Shown: positions 35,235-49,324, numbered from the stretch's first letter. The stretch: DNA of 64,000 bases from Pipra filicauda (GCF_003945595.2 NW_024104509.1:1674001-1738000); one strand, 5' to 3'. Numbers and translations: made by a program. Notes: generated by a model from the letters alone, not told the origin.

Positions 35235-35943
35235 TGTCATAGGTTTGAAAAGAGGCGTTGGAATTTTTTCCCCAGGGTCCCGTTTCTCCAACACTCCTCC
35301 CCCCCCCCCCCATCTGTTTCTCCCGGGATGAGGGGAGTCGGGGGGACGGAGCGAAGCCGCGCGTGCTGGGCACCGCGGGAGCGGGGGAAGGGGAAGTTCC
35401 CTGGAAGCGCAGTTGCTGCCTTTTGTCCGGAGATTTCTGGTTTTATCGGCCGACTGGAGCAAGGGCGGGGGAAGGAGGTGTGGGGGGCGGTGGTTTCGGC
35501 TGCCTCCTTTTCTTTTCCTGAGAGGAAGGTGTTTTTTTTCCCCACGGGACACCTCACGGAGAAGGACTGAGAGAGAGACACCGACCCATCTCAGAGTGAG
35601 GTATTCTGCTTTCGGGACTGCCTGTGGGAGAAAGGACTCCTTCATCGCTGGCTGTGAAGCCATCGGCTGCTGGCTACGGGCACACGTGGCTGCGAGCAGC
35701 TGCTGAACTGCCGGGACAGTCCTGCCTTCCCCTCTCCTTTCTCCCGTCCGACTCTGGTTACTGCGGTTTTCTTCCCCCACCACCTGGAGAGTTGGGACTT
35801 TGTTTTGTTTCTTCTGAAAGTTTTTGATTGCACCATTTGTTGTTTATTCAGATTTTTTTTTTATAAAAAGCTGTTCTTTTTCTTTTCCACACTTCCACCT
35901 GAAGTTTCTTAATTTCTAAGTTGTAATCTTGTTAAGTAAGACA
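35235..35943 (+). mobile_element. Solo LTR, ERVL-like, GC-rich family Y copy 1
   Basis: It starts TGTCATAGG and ends TAAGACA, with a perfect 5-bp duplication, ATCTC, at 35230-35234 and 35944-35948. It is highly similar to 49325-50021, most of all in the last 400 bp. The middle (about 35300-35790) is strikingly GC- and CpG-rich in an AT-rich setting, with a C tract near 35300. The + orientation is inferred from the AATAAA near the 3' end of the other copy. Long open frames on both strands here (up to 217 codons on -) arise from GC-rich sequence with few stops and are not considered genes. Confidence 0.8.
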
Positions 35944-35948
35944 ATCTC

Positions 35949-38900
35949 TCTTTGCAGTTGTCTGCTCTCTAAAGCGGATGGTCATGGTTTAGTATGAATA
36001 TAAAGATTTACATTAAAATAGGTGTATTTCTTGGACAACTTTATCAATTAAAAATATGGGGATAACGTCTAGCATTGACATCATGGCCTGCAGATACATT
36101 TTTTATGTTTTCATGTCCTCATAAAAATCTGAAACAAAATAATTCACATGCTCACAATTGCTCTCCAATCTCATTGCAAAAAGTATTGGCAGTGATCAAG
36201 ATATGGTAAGTCATACAAAGATGTTAAGGCTTTCTTCACTGGTTTACCATCTTTTCCACACTATGCCAGTGGCAGTAGAACATTGAGTAGAACATTGAGT
36301 GAATGCCAAAACTTAACTGAGACAACAGTAGCATGCTGCTGAGCACTGAAACCAACCTCCCCAGGGCTTCTAACCGAATATTAATACCTCTACCACTGAT
36401 GTGAGAAAGCGCTCATGAATACATTTCTGATAGTGCTGCCTTTGAGGGCAGAGGAACACAAAAGGAGCAGATAGCCTTGAATGGAAGGGGCTCTAGGGGT
36501 CAAGCTTTGCAGAGTCCCATCATACAGATTATATGTCACATATGAGCTGGCACAAGGACTCTCGTGGAGCAAAGCAAATCTGATTGAAACTAAGCACATT
36601 TTGCTCCTTTTCTAGCACTGCCAAAAGCCCGGATCTTCTCTATTTAAGAAAGATGCATAAAGAAGCAAAGACCTTTGACAGGAATGTTTTTCCTTCCCTG
36701 CAGAAACATCTAGGACTGAATCCCTGTCTTACTGGATCTGCAGACTTACTGGCAGCCCTGCACCTCAGACCATGCAGTTAAAACCATAAGGAAAGAAAAG
36801 CTCCTCTGTGATGGAGAATTTCTTCACTCAGACACAGCAACTGGCTCAATAAGTAAAGGGAGGGTATCGTTGGATTGCTTTCTTAGGCTTTCCATCTGCA
36901 CATCTGCAAGGGAATTGTCTCCTGCCTATGTACCAGGAGACAAAAGTATATTCAAACAAGCAAACATTAAAAAGCAACTACTTAGGACCCCATGGAAAAT
37001 GTTACTTTTGGTAACTACACGCTTCAGAGCTAGCTTCACTTGGAAAGTTCCTCATTACCATTGTTAAATCCTCTTTCAGATCCCATTCTCTGATGAAAAA
37101 AATAATCTGATTATTTATTTATCAAACCAGGGACTACTCTGAAGGTCCCACATGACAGCTCTGACTCTCTCCACAGGCCTAACTAAATGTGTGACCAGAG
37201 GACAGTGGCATTCAGTCTTCTTGAAAATGAGGTGATGAACTAAACCCCATGTGATGGGGTTTAGTTTTGGTTTTTTTGGGGTTGTTTTTTCTGTTTGTTT
37301 TGGGGGTTGGTTCATTTGTTTGTTATTCCTCTGGAACACAACATCGTATCATATTTTTATTTGAAAAACAATTCTCTGGTTTCCTATTAACAAATGTCAT
37401 CTGAATTTGACTGCAGCTTCAGCTGCAATATGGTACTTTGAATGCACAGAGATATGAAATACAACTGGTGTTTGATATCTTCTAACTGATAAATTATTTA
37501 GAACATTATCTCCCAAGAGTATGCTATCCACCACACATTAGCTATTCTGTCATGGATGCATCTAGTGTGTACTCTCAGAATTGCACTGTTCTATGTAAAA
37601 TACCATGACAAACTTGATCAGAATCTTTGGCTATAGTGATTTCCACTCCTAAATTGCCATCACAACAATTAAGCTAAAAATCTGCTAGACCTCTGTCTCT
37701 TGCTCAAATGTGTTTCACTTGATAGCAAAGGTTAAAGAATTTCTCTCTGAGGATATTCAACAATCCAGAGGAAAGGGAATTTCCTGGAAATGCCCAAGTA
37801 AAGAGAAACTTGGTCTGAAACCCTGCTCTGAATTACTGTAAATTTGCTCTTTGGCTTCCCACCTCATCTCTACTTCCTTGAACCTTTTCTGGGTACTGCT
37901 TAAGTAGAAGACTTCATTTCCATGGATATACATGGTATTTGTCTTTTTGTAATCTTTCCACACTTCATTCCCCTCTATACAGGAAATATGCCCTTAACTA
38001 CATTTCCATCAGCAAACAAATCCTTACACTGTGTAGTATGATATTAATCTTGTCCTGTAGAACTTCACTTCTTACTTGAGGTTCAAATGTGTGCGGTCAA
38101 AATAAACCCCAAAATATGCTATTTATTTATTTGAACCAAAATACACACACATTTACAGACATAAAACGACACAAAGAGAAATTCATTTTTGCAATTGATT
38201 TTTTTATGGCTGCGTCTTAAATAACACATGCCTAAAAATGTCCCCAAATTAAGCACTTGAATAGATGACATTTAAATTGTTTTCACAGTGGGGTAAAATG
38301 CATTTCACCAAGAGGGAAAAGGTAATCTCAGTATTTACCTTTTTTTTTATTTTGTTGTAAAAATGGTATATAGCTTTTAAGCTGTCCAACAGATATACAT
38401 ATACATAATATGCATATGACATGTATGTGTCATACAACTTTTTCTGAGGAAAAAGAAGAGGAAGCTGAGTGGTAACCACAATTGCAACTGTCTGCTGCTA
38501 TCACTTTCTACTCTGACATTGCAGAAAGGTGTTTCAGGGAGACTAATATGTATTTACATGCTTGATTTTTCTCCAGCCTAATGTCCTACTTTCAAATTCA
38601 GTATATGACCAGCCTAACAAAAAAATATCCTGTGTGTTTTACTCCTGAAAGCAGATTAGTACTTTAGCTGATTTTCAAACAAATGTACAATGAATGAGAA
38701 GACTGAATGAAACTTTCCTTTACAGTTCTGGGAAGGGGGGGGGGAGGAACAATGAAGGGAAGGGGGAGTAAAGACCACATAGCCTCTGTTTGGAATTCCT
38801 TTTTCACCAGAAAGTATAGCAACAGGGGAATAGATTTTAAATGCCCTTCAGCGGAAACTGACAGGTATGGGAGACAGAGGATCCTTTTGCTCACATCTTT

Positions 38901-40813
38901 CACTGTAATATGTTATCTCTTTCCCATAGCTGTCAATGTCAACTTTGATCACTAATATATTATCTTGGCAGAGAGATAATCTAACCTCAATCCTTAAAAT
39001 TTTGTGCTTACACTGTGCACATCTTCCTAGTGCTGTCTCAATACACTAAACCAGCTGTATTTCACTTTGTTTAACAAAGTACATGAATTAAATCAGCTCT
39101 TTTTCTGACAGAAATGTTAAGAATCAATCAAAAGCCATTTGGTTTTCCTTATGTCAACATATCATTTTCTCATATAAGTTCTTGCAACATTTCTAAAGAG
39201 TTTGTCATCTACTTTGAAATCATGTTTAAAATATTTCACTTACAGGGACATTCTGTTATTGATTTACTGATGGATCTTTAAGGAGGTTCTGGAAGAGCAA
39301 ATGTTTATACTGATAGCATAGATGTCGAAGCATAGCCAGCATTGACCAGTGAATTCATTCAGGATCATTGGAAGCATAATAGGGCTTTCTAATTGCTTTG
39401 CATTGAAACATCCTGGTTTATGTATCTTGGTCAGCTTCTCAGGTTAAAATTGTCCATGTTGACTGTCTGCCTCAGGTTGACCTTTTTTTCACTGTCAGCA
39501 AAACCAAATCACTGATGTCTCAAAACAAAATTAGGAAACTATTCCTCCAGTTTAGACAGGTTTAGGTTTGTTTTGAAACATAATAGACATACTCTTTGGA
39601 AAGGACTCAGCTATCCTTCAGAGGGTCACAGGAGCATAACTCTGGCACATACCAATTTTTATCTCTATTAAACAGTTAAAAATACAAAAATAGAATTTTA
39701 CATTGACAAATAATATTCTTAAGAATCTCCAGAAACATTGAAAATTTCTTGTATTTTTTTTTCAAAAATATGTTCCATGAAGTGAGGAAATTTGCAGAGA
39801 TCCTTCTTTAGAAATCTTTTGCCTTTCTCAAGGTACAAGTGTGTTTTACATTAAGTAAAGGTAAATCACAAAATGTTGAAACACCTGGCAATTGATACAA
39901 CAGAAAATTCTGTTATAAATAAACAAATATGTAAAAAGCAAGGAAGGAACTCAGCAGCTCAAAATTCTCCATATGGCAATTGTTGAAGCCATCAAGAGCT
40001 TGACAAAATAACTACTGCTACATTAAACTGATAAAAGACAAATCAGACTACGGGTAAGAGGGAGTAGATTGAAGAAGCACGGATTCTTCCTTCAGTCTGC
40101 AGAAGATTCAAAACGTGCAATGAAAACCCTTCAGTCTTAAACTTAGTAAAACAAGGGATGCAATATTCTTTCGTGCAGCATTAACACTGTAATATATTCA
40201 CAATGAACTTTATTCTACAAAAGGACGGCAATGAGTTAGAAAGCAAGTAAAAATGAGGAGAGATTAACATGGTCCACTTCCTAACTGGAGAATAAGCTTG
40301 TAAAAAGCCAGGAGGAAAAGATATCAAAGTTAAGCACCAAAGAAATATGATTGCAAACTGCTCAATTTAGCAGCTGTTCGCCTCACAGGATCTTGACACA
40401 ATGGATTTTAAATCCTGAGGTGTTGTCACACATCCAGACTCTTTTTAATCTATCATCAAACAAAGGGTCTTTCAAACAAAATTCTTAAATCTTTTCTGAG
40501 CACCAATTCTCCAAGGTAGAAGTAATTCTCACTGTGAATTCCAGGTTACTAGGCAAGACTTTCTGGACTCTTTTATCTTATGCATGTTTTAGAAGAACTT
40601 TGTGAAACTTGGGCTTGTTGCCAACTGACATTTTCTTTACAGATACTGCCAATGAAAGTAATAGACAACACACTGAGTTTCAAGAAACTACAGTATCAAA
40701 TTGCTCTACAATCCCATTTACTATGAAGTTATTTGATTGTGTTCAGCTAGCCTTAATATTTCTGACTTAGGAAGCTTAGATTGGTGCTCAATGATTACAC
40801 CATAAGTGTTAAT
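35949..40813. other. Unassigned AT-rich sequence
   Basis: A 4.9-kb stretch with no recognised gene. It includes a short tandem duplication of GAGTAGAACATT near 36280-36300, T/G-rich tracts at 37257-37325 and a G tract near 38737-38746. Open frames up to 82 codons lack recognisable features. Confidence 0.5.
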
Positions 40814-40861
40814 TAAAACAAACAAACAAACAAACAAGGGGTGTGGGTGTGGGTGTGTGTG
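40814..40861. repeat. (AAAC)n followed by (GGTGTG)n microsatellite
   Basis: Tandem AAAC units to about 40837, then GGGTGT/GTGT units to 40861. Confidence 0.85.
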
Positions 40862-41046
40862 CTCTCAGGATGTTGGAAGCTTATATTTGGAATCATACCA
40901 AAAAATATTAGCTTGACAGAAGAAATTCAAATTAGGTATGAGTGGGTTAATGCAGTTACCAACAAGGAAGTCACTAAGGAAGTCACAAGCTCCATCAGAT
41001 GTGGTAAAAGAGATGGTAGAGGTTACGTGAAGAAAATTAGTACATA

Positions 41047-41108
41047 GGTTGAGTCTCGCACCAAATGACCCTGAAGCTCCTTCCAACTATAAGCTCTATG
41101 AACTGTGA
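41047..41108 (+). mobile_element. Small CR1-like 3'-end remnant
   Basis: The bases resemble the last 60 bp of a CR1 (ATGACCCTGAAGCTCCTTCCAACTATAAGCTCTATGAA), where the family usually has GGTCCCTTCCAACCCAAACCATTCTATGA. It is short and diverged. Confidence 0.35.
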
Positions 41109-41290
41109 AAATTGTAGTAAGTGCTGGCACTTGTGGAATTCCGTCCTGCCATGACAGATAAATTATTATATAAAGGCTGTCACACGCAATACATCATCTA
41201 CAAATTTTTTGAGTTCTTATTGTAGCTGCCATTTGGAAAAAAAAACCAACAAAAAAACCTCCAGCAACAACAACAAAAGAATCACCCTGC

Positions 41291-41332
41291 CCCCCCCCCC
41301 CAAAAAAAAAAAAAAAAAAGAAAAAAAATCCC
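41291..41332. repeat. Poly(C)-poly(A) simple tract
   Basis: A run of about 12 C followed by about 18 A and a further A-rich tail. The overlapping frames of 60-90 codons on both strands are low-complexity artefacts. Confidence 0.85.
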
Positions 41333-42226
41333 CAAAAATATACACACACACAAATAAAAATGAGGCTATTTGGCATAATACAATTTCATTCTGAGGCTCT
41401 CTACAAGTACCATTGTCTTTGTCATATTTGCCTTTGGTGATGAGATTGTTCATTGGACACCAAAAACCATGAAAGAAAAACCATTCCACAGTTAAGCGGA
41501 AAAGTAAATATTCTTGGCAAGATTTGCTTCATTCTACTTACTAAAAGGTAGTAGAAGGAGGACTGGGTTAACACCATGATTTTGGTTAATTTCTCATAAT
41601 TGAAAAAAGTTAATGGAATGGTGTAATCTAGATGACAACTCCTTGAATTCAGCAACATTTTAAAAATGTCAACATATTTATCATATAATTTCTAACACAG
41701 TCTACAGGAATCAACAAATCTCAGAGGCTACATTCATCAACATTTCAGCTTACTCATTCCCAGTCTTCCCTCCTATACCACCATCAATCCCATCCCATCC
41801 TAATTTAACAGGAAGGCTACAACTCAGACAAATATTTAATCACTCTTTAATATTTTCTCAGTTAAATATTATCTTAATTACAGAAAGAACAAGGAATTGC
41901 CTACTTGATACATATGTAAGATTTCTTAGAATTTGTACTGAAATGAAAATTCCAACCTGACCACAGCACTCTTATTGCAACTCCTAGTTACATATGCTCA
42001 CATCACAGTAACAGACCATTCATTACAGTCATTCTTTCTGTAATGTATTTTTCCAAATTCATTACGAATAGGATACTGCAAAGCTGATGTCTGACAAAAA
42101 GTCCGACTTGTCAAATTGGAATGAAGCAATGAAGTTTATAATGGCTTATCGGCATTCAATAAAATATGATTTACCTATTGTTCGTTTCAAAAAATTACAT
42201 TGACAGTGTAGATAAATATTCTTTAA
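41333..42226. other. Unassigned AT-rich sequence
   Basis: No gene or repeat family is recognised. Confidence 0.5.
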
Positions 42227-42227
42227 A

Positions 42228-42332
42228 TCATGGAATCATAGAATCACAGAATCAGCTGGGTTGGAAAAGACCTCTGAGATCATCAAGTCCAACCCTTGAT
42301 CCATTACCACTGCAGTTCCTAGACCATGTAAG
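42228..42332 (-). mobile_element. CR1 LINE 3'-end fragment, short
   Basis: It begins ATGGAATCATAGAATCACAG and continues AGCTGGGTTGGAAAAGACCT with a CATCAAGTCCAACCC block, the classic complement of an avian CR1 3' end. Strongly 5' truncated. Confidence 0.85.
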
Positions 42333-45300
42333 ATGCTTTCTCCTCCAAAGCTCTTTAAGCAGCAGAAGAATTGTATAGGTTTTCCAGTAATTTAATTAAT
42401 CTGATCATGCACACATAGCTGAAATTTGTATATATGTACCACAAAAAATAAACAACACATCAAACCTGCAAACTCTCTGAGAACTAGATTTGGAGAGTGA
42501 GATTTGCCCTGTACTAGGGACAAATAATTTTGATAAAGTAAGCAACTAAGTTTCCTGTACTTAGGGAAAGGTAAGCTATTCTAAAAATAATAGTCAGAAT
42601 CACTCTTCAATGATCATTGCTATCCATAATTACTTTTGTTTTACAGTGTGTTTTATTGACAAGAGAAAAGAAAATATCAATTACTGACATATGTTCTTCA
42701 GTTTCCTGGGCAGTTGCTTTTGGATTATAACTATAATCTTTTGTAACTAACTAGAAAAATTCAACTTGAATTGGTAAAGATTCAGAAATTAGTAAGATAT
42801 TCTAATTTTAACTGGAAGGTTTAAAGCTTTTTCTTTTTGGCTTACTACAAGTAATATGAGGGAGGCATGTGCAGTTGTCTTCAGTTATTAAAAGGAACAG
42901 CAAAGCTCAACCTTTTCCAATGACTGAAACAGAAAGATTTTAGACAAAATAATGTAGTTAAAATTCATGTTTGCCTTTGACATTGCACAGCCACCAAATT
43001 ATCTCTGCTGTCACAAATTTAGTCTCTGAAGGTTATTGTTTATGCAAATAAGGCTATCTAACTATTGCACCAAGAATCAAATTTCAATCTTTTTTTATTA
43101 TTGTTAAACATTTTTATACTGTTTGTTGTAGCTGTAAAATAAAATATGTAAGAAAAATTATTTAATTTTTATTTGTAGCTAGAAGTATCAGAGTGTTTCT
43201 GTTTGAATAGGTATTTACAAAATGCTCCAGCTAAATACACCAGTCAGTAAAACCACAACATTGCATGGCTATAATCTAAAATTTCTTCACTTGTATCAGA
43301 AATGCAATTGTCAACCATCATCAACTGTCCTTTATTTCTCTTCCTTTCGTTCATTCCTGCTTTGTCACTCTTATTTCCCTTGACCTCTTATCTTATCCCC
43401 ATGTGTTGCCAAAGTAGATTAAAAAGTTCAGTTGAAAAAGTTGATTAAAAAGTCCTATATGCATGCAGAGTTTCACTGGATTTTGTCCCTTTTCTTTACT
43501 CTCTCTACTCACAAGAATAGAATTCTCCTCTTTCTCGTTTTCTGTACCTTTCTTCTCTACTCTGGTTCTCTCACTTTTTGCACGCCTCTTGTTTCAAATT
43601 TCTGACATTTGCCCGCACTTCAACACTTTTTTTTCACACACAAATAACCACAAAAACATTTCAAGATTGATGTCAGAAGTTGTCAGGTTATCTCTTCTCA
43701 TATCCAGAGAGCAAGCACTCATGGTAAGTAATTTTAAATGGAATTTCTTATTGAAAGGACATAATCCAGAAACATTTTGACCATAACTGTGAGGCAGTAG
43801 TCAAAAAATCTTTGTCTTTTATTCTACAGTGGTACCATATAGTATCTCTCTTCCATTAACTAATGTACCTAGTATGAAATATCGAGCTCCTTTATTCCCG
43901 TCTAATTATATAAGTCACTAATCTTTATATGAACTCTGTTTAAATTTATATGAGATATATATTTTATCCTCTACATAATATGTCCCATTCTCTCTCTCAT
44001 TTTTCTAGTGGTATATAACAAAAAGCCCTCATGGTAACAAAATTATATCCTGGTCTTACACCTTCTATCATTTCACTTAGTAACTCGTCATGTTCATTTT
44101 TCCCCCCTATAAATCATCTTAGACTCCATAATCAAAAAATGCCAACTGATTTTACCCACTGTTCAACATCCATTTTCTACTTCTACTGAAGTAGAAAATT
44201 CAGCATAGAGTGATGGACCAGCCTTATTGCAGTGAGAGATCTTGTGACATCAGGAAGTTCTTCCACTGAGCTAAACATTCCTATTTTAATGGCACACAAA
44301 TGCTTTCTTTAAAGTTTTTTAAGTGTCATCATGAAATTAATGTTTTAAATAATCTTAAGAAAAAGGAAATATATCAACTTTTTAACTTTATTCAACTTTA
44401 TTCAACTTTAGCAATGTTCTTTGGATTTCTACTGCTTCATGCTTCTCAGAGTATTTTTTAGGTTTTTTAGAGTTTGTTATTTAACAGCTGCTAACTATCC
44501 ACTGTGAACTGATGACTTACAGCAGACCTGGGCAATCTGTAGTCCATCAATATAACCCACCTACCTCTTGTTCAAATTACAGTCTAGGGAAAAATTTTCT
44601 TTTCTGAGGCTTGTTGGGCAGATAAGCTACTATAGTTATGCACAACCTGCTCTCAAGTTTTTTTATTTTTCCTTGTTTGTGCCAGGTTCTGTGAGTAACA
44701 TCTTATAACACAGAAATATGTATTATAAAATTGTATGTTGCTCACGTGATTCATATATGTAGATGGTATGGTCATTCCAACCCTATCCAGTTCAGAGAAA
44801 AAAACCCAATACTTTTTCCTTTTGTTTTTAAGAAAAACAGAGAAAAACACATGTACCAATATTATTTAAAAATCCTCTAGGTTGCAGTTTTGTCTTGCCA
44901 TTCCAATCAGTTCAGGTCCTGTCCTGTCAGCAAATATATAAACAGAAAGGTAGTGAGTTTCCTGCATAAAATACCAGTGATTAATTTTATTTTTTATATT
45001 ATAAGGAAAAAAATGATAGAATTGTTTCTGAATTCTCTGTAGACTTTATAAAACTCTTTAAAATGTAGATATTTTCATGGTTTTTTGTATTTTCTTAAAG
45101 TAAAAAATAAGGTAATAATACATATTGTGTCTTTGTTATGCTTCAATTGGAAAAAAAAATTTTTGGCCATAAATTCACACAAGACTATTAAACAGACATT
45201 TGAAAATTGATGCAAAATAGCACTTTGGATCAATGCATTGAAAATTCATCCAAAATAGGAAGAATATTTTCAAATACTGAAAGTATGAAATATATTGCAG

Positions 45301-46083
45301 AGTTGCCATTATAACTTTACTTTAGTTATGCTTAAGCTACAGCATGAGAACACCAATATGTTGAGTGCTAGGCTTCAATTTTCACTTGGATTAAATAATA
45401 AAAATAAAAGCAATTCCAATTCTGCAAATATAAATTGGGAACGTATTTAACTACAATTACCAGATATGTTTAAATTTTTAAATCTGTACAAACAATTATT
45501 TCCCTCAGTAAATCTATGTTATCCATGATTCTTGGAACTTGATTAAGAAATTCAGTTTGTACTTATGGTTAGTACTGTGCTCACTCAGTACGATCCAGCT
45601 GGGTTGGATTCATTAGTACTATAATTCAGTAAGATTCCTTCCTGATTTTTATTGAAGCAGTAATAAACTTTCAGAGAGGTATTTGAACTCTCTGCACCTT
45701 TGCCCAAAGGACTTCGTGAATTTGTATCATTACATAATTATAGATATTTTTAAATAAATGTCATTATCTTTGACTCATTTAATTCAATGTCAGAACCTTG
45801 GCTGAATGTCAGTTGTTACATAAACACATAAAGTTAACTTTTATTTCTTACTGATATTGCTAAAATATAATCAAGTTAATTTTTAGAAATCTAGTAGAGA
45901 TATTTGCTCCCAGGCAGAATGTTTTTCACAGGTTTCAGCCTGAGGCAGATTTTCTTGGTAGATTTCTGAAAACAGAAATTTCTAAGAGAACTGCTGACAC
46001 AACCTTCACGCCTATATAGTAGTTTGAACTTGCCACCATAATAATTAAGCAATTAGGCATGACAGAGAGTGTGAGTTTCCCGA
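42333..46083. other. Unassigned AT-rich sequence
   Basis: A 3.7-kb stretch without recognised gene. It includes a small tandem of a TATTCAACTT unit near 44388-44410. The 105-codon frame at 43463-43780 is hydrophobic, T-rich sequence without a recognisable domain. Confidence 0.5.
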
Positions 46084-46159
46084 GATAATCACACCCCTGG
46101 GGTATTACAAGTCATGATCCAGAGATAAGTGTTTTTAATCCCCCAAGGGTGTGATTATC
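46084..46159. repeat. Inverted repeat, 24-bp arms, 28-nt spacer
   Basis: The left arm at 46084-46107 (GATAATCACACCCC...) and right arm at 46136-46159 (...AGGGTGTGATTATC) pair at 22 of 24 positions. A third, partial match (GATAACCACACCCTCC) follows at 46163-46180. It could be the remnant of a small inverted-repeat DNA transposon or a regulatory hairpin. Confidence 0.75.
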
Positions 46160-46180
46160 CTATGATAACCACACCCTCCA

Positions 46181-47454
46181 GAGGAGATTTATTAGTCATA
46201 TAAAAATCTTTAGTGTAAAGTAAAAAGTGCTTGTATTGTGGGAGTAGGAAAAAGTCTGGATATAGACAGTGCTTTGTGCCTTCCTCTAAAAAAGAATTGC
46301 AATATACAGCACTAATCCATACAGTTACCCATCAGTTCAAGCCATTTTACTGAAAAGTATGTTGAAGTAAGTTGTTATTGCCTTTCTCCAACCTCTAATG
46401 CAGCAAATACTGTTTTGAAACTTCTGAGATCATCTCAGAACTAAAAATGTGATCTCCATTTGAGACTGCTTCACTTCCAGATTACAACAAGAATGGCCTT
46501 CCCAAATATTATTTCCAATTCCATCATGAAATGCATGCACAGCACAAAGTAGGAAATTACACATCATCTCTTACTGACTTCTGAAACTCATGAGGAATGC
46601 TCAGGAGCCATACTGGACTGCAAAGGGAATAAATTCCTTCTCATAAGTTGATTTCAAGCAAAAGTGAAAAAGGTAGTTACTTGAAACCCTACAGTTGTTA
46701 GATCTTAAAATAGCCTCATCTATTATTCACCTTGCCTTCTCCCTTTGACAGTATGATTTGAAAACAAAAGGTTGGCTCCCCTTCCTGTTGTGAAAAAAAC
46801 ACAGGTTTTTTGTAAAAGACACTGCTCCCACTTACTGCTCCTGAAATGGCATCCAACATTTGAAAACACTGATGTTTGGTTAATCAAATCAAGGGGTTTT
46901 GGAACTGACCTCTGCAAATAGTCCTAAGGCTGGTTGTACCTATTCTGACTGGATGTATGAAGGTTCTTTGGTTTACAGGAGTCCTACACACACTGCATAG
47001 ATATTGATGAGAGCTGCAGTGCATTAGGCCTTGATGTTCCTCATGTTTTACATTACACTTCTGCACAATAAATTGTTGGGTACAATTATTCCACCATTTC
47101 ATCAAGATAATGAGAACATCATACACTCACAATCTGTTAACAGAGATCCTTAAAGCAAGTAACTGAAGGAAGACTGCTCAGAAGCAGTCAGTTGTTCAGC
47201 TCCATGCAGCACACTGTTCTGCCTTGACTACCACCGTAATTTAAGCATTAGTAATTAGTTGGCAGCCTTTGCATTAAAGGTATTTTTCATTTGTATCATG
47301 TAGCATTAAGATGTTGAAACTCCAAAGACTGAAAAGAAATTAATTTAAAAGTTTTAGATATTGGTCAGGTTCAACTTCATTTTATTGTTCTGTAACTGTA
47401 ATTTGATGCAAACAAAAGTCTTCTGGAAGGAAGATTTTTATACCTGTAGCTATT
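46181..47454. other. Unassigned AT-rich sequence
   Basis: No gene or repeat family is recognised. Confidence 0.5.
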
Positions 47455-48545
47455 CTCAGAGCTTGCTGACACGCATTTGTTGGAGAGGTCAATACTGGCA
47501 GAAGCATGGGCTACAGTGATGATGCCTTGGTGAAATTCACTATCTCAAGGGATATAGGCCAAACAAAAAATATAGTCAAGACCCTAAACCTTGCGAAAGT
47601 GGACTTTCAGTTGCTTAAGGAACTGGTGGATGGGACAGATCTGTAAAACTGCCCTCAGGGTAAAGGAGCAGAAGAGAGATGTCAGATGGCATTTTTCTTA
47701 GAACACAAGTATTATCAATTCACATGTGCAAGAAATCAGGCAAGGACAGTTGGAGACCAGCATGGATAAGTAAGGACTTTTTGGTCAAGCCAAAACACAA
47801 ACCAAAAATGGATAGGCAGTGAACGTAGGGACATACATCCTGGGAAGAATATAGGGATATGGGTTGGGATTGTAGGTATGAGATCAGGAAAGCTAGGGAA
47901 CAAATTTAGCTGTAACTAAGTTTGGCAAGGAATGTGAAGAGAAACAAGGGCTTCGTACATTAGGTACATCAGTCAGAAAAGGAAGATGAAAGAAATTGTA
48001 TCCCCATTCATAAATGAGACAGGGGATCTGGTGACAGCTGGCATGGGGAAGGCTGAAGTACTCAACAACATTTCTGGAAATGTTTTCTCTGGAAATTTGT
48101 CTCCCTGTATCCCTTGAGACCCTGAATCTCAGGGCAGGGACTGGGGCAAAGTCCAGCCTTTCTCATCATAAGAGAAAATCAGGTTCAAGTAACCTGATGT
48201 GATCCACTGATATGCATACCATTGTCCTGAGGGAATTGGCTGATGATGTCCCTACACCTTCCGTTGTATCTGAAAAGTCATGGGTTGGCGCCACAAAGCA
48301 GGCGCCTCCCTTGGGGCTCGTTCCCCCAAAAAAGCAGCATGGTGGCATGGGAAAATTCAACAGGAAAGTCTAAACCACAACAATGACTGCACACTGGATC
48401 AGGTTGCCCAGCCTGGTTGTGGATTCTCCCTCCTGGGGATATTCAAGAACTGGTTGGATGCTGTCCTGTGCCATGTGCTCTAGGATGACTCTACTTGAGC
48501 AGGGAGATCGGACCAGGTGACCCACTGTGATCTCTCCCAAGCATG
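47455..48545 (+). mobile_element. CR1 LINE, older decayed copy with part of ORF2 and 3' UTR
   Basis: Translated on +, the first 650 bp follow the stretch linking EN and RT in CR1 ORF2: GYSDDALVKFTISRDIG, then the DFQLLKEL, SWRPAWISKDFL, SWEEYRD and EIRKARE blocks. Frames are broken repeatedly. Bases 48390-48545 match a CR1 3' UTR (CTGGATCAGGTTGCCCAGCC, ATTCAAGAACTGGTTGGATG, ACCAGGTGACCC). Most of the RT is missing between them. It is more diverged than the CR1 at 16.2 kb and probably an older insertion. Confidence 0.7.
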
Positions 48546-49319
48546 TGATTATTCATCATAACTGGTTTAGTAGTTTCAATAAATAAGTACTGTTAAATCT
48601 GCAAAAAGGTACGACTGGAGTCAGTAAACTAATTCTTAAATCAGCAGAAAAACAATTCAGCATTTTTTAGTGTCTTTGTGAAAAGGTTAGCACAAATGTA
48701 ACTTTTTAACAGTCCATTTAATATATGCCTCTGATTTCAAACATGCTTAACACTGACATAAAGAACTCTCAAAACATGAATTAATCATTGTTTGGTGGCA
48801 CTTTACTAAAACCAGAATCAGTCTGCAAACTAAAAATTACAAATCATCCGTGGAAACACTGACAACTTGGACAGCTTCCTACAATCTCACATAGTTCTCA
48901 GTTTAAATTTAAGACTGAAGACTGGTAATGCTGGAAAAAAACCCTCAAACAACAACATCAACAAAACACCAAAGAACCACAAAAAACAACTATAAAAAGT
49001 TTCTAACACTATATTAGACAACTAGATGTCTAAGGATGTGACTTTCAGCTTTTCCAAATTTCTGAAGTTGCTGCCAGTATTGTGCTTTTCATTGCTGGCA
49101 CAGTAACGGAAGTCTGATTGGACTCAGAGTAACTTCAGCACAACTGCAGTATTCCCAGATTGTCCAGCACTGGGCAAGATTGCTATTGTGGGTTTGGAAT
49201 AACCAGCTGAGATACTGAGAGGGTGTTTGGTTTGATTTGTACAGTCTGGAGTCTCTTTCTGACCTGTCATGGCTAAATGGAAATGTCAAACTTTAGGCTG
49301 ACATATTTACTTATAAAAC
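48546..49319. other. Unassigned sequence
   Basis: AT-rich; no gene or repeat family is recognised. Confidence 0.5.
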
Positions 49320-49324
49320 ACAGC

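Noticed and set aside
35130..35783. A 217-codon open frame on the - strand, the longest outside the transposon polymerases
   Set aside because: It lies inside the GC-rich solo LTR; several other frames on both strands are also open there, and the second LTR copy does not keep the same protein. Low stop content explains it.
41194..41489. Frames on both strands around 41.2-41.5 kb
   Set aside because: They are built on poly(C), poly(A) and AAC repeats and are low-complexity artefacts.
43463..43780. 105-codon hydrophobic frame as a membrane protein
   Set aside because: T-rich sequence gives Phe/Leu/Ser runs by composition; no start context or conserved motif.
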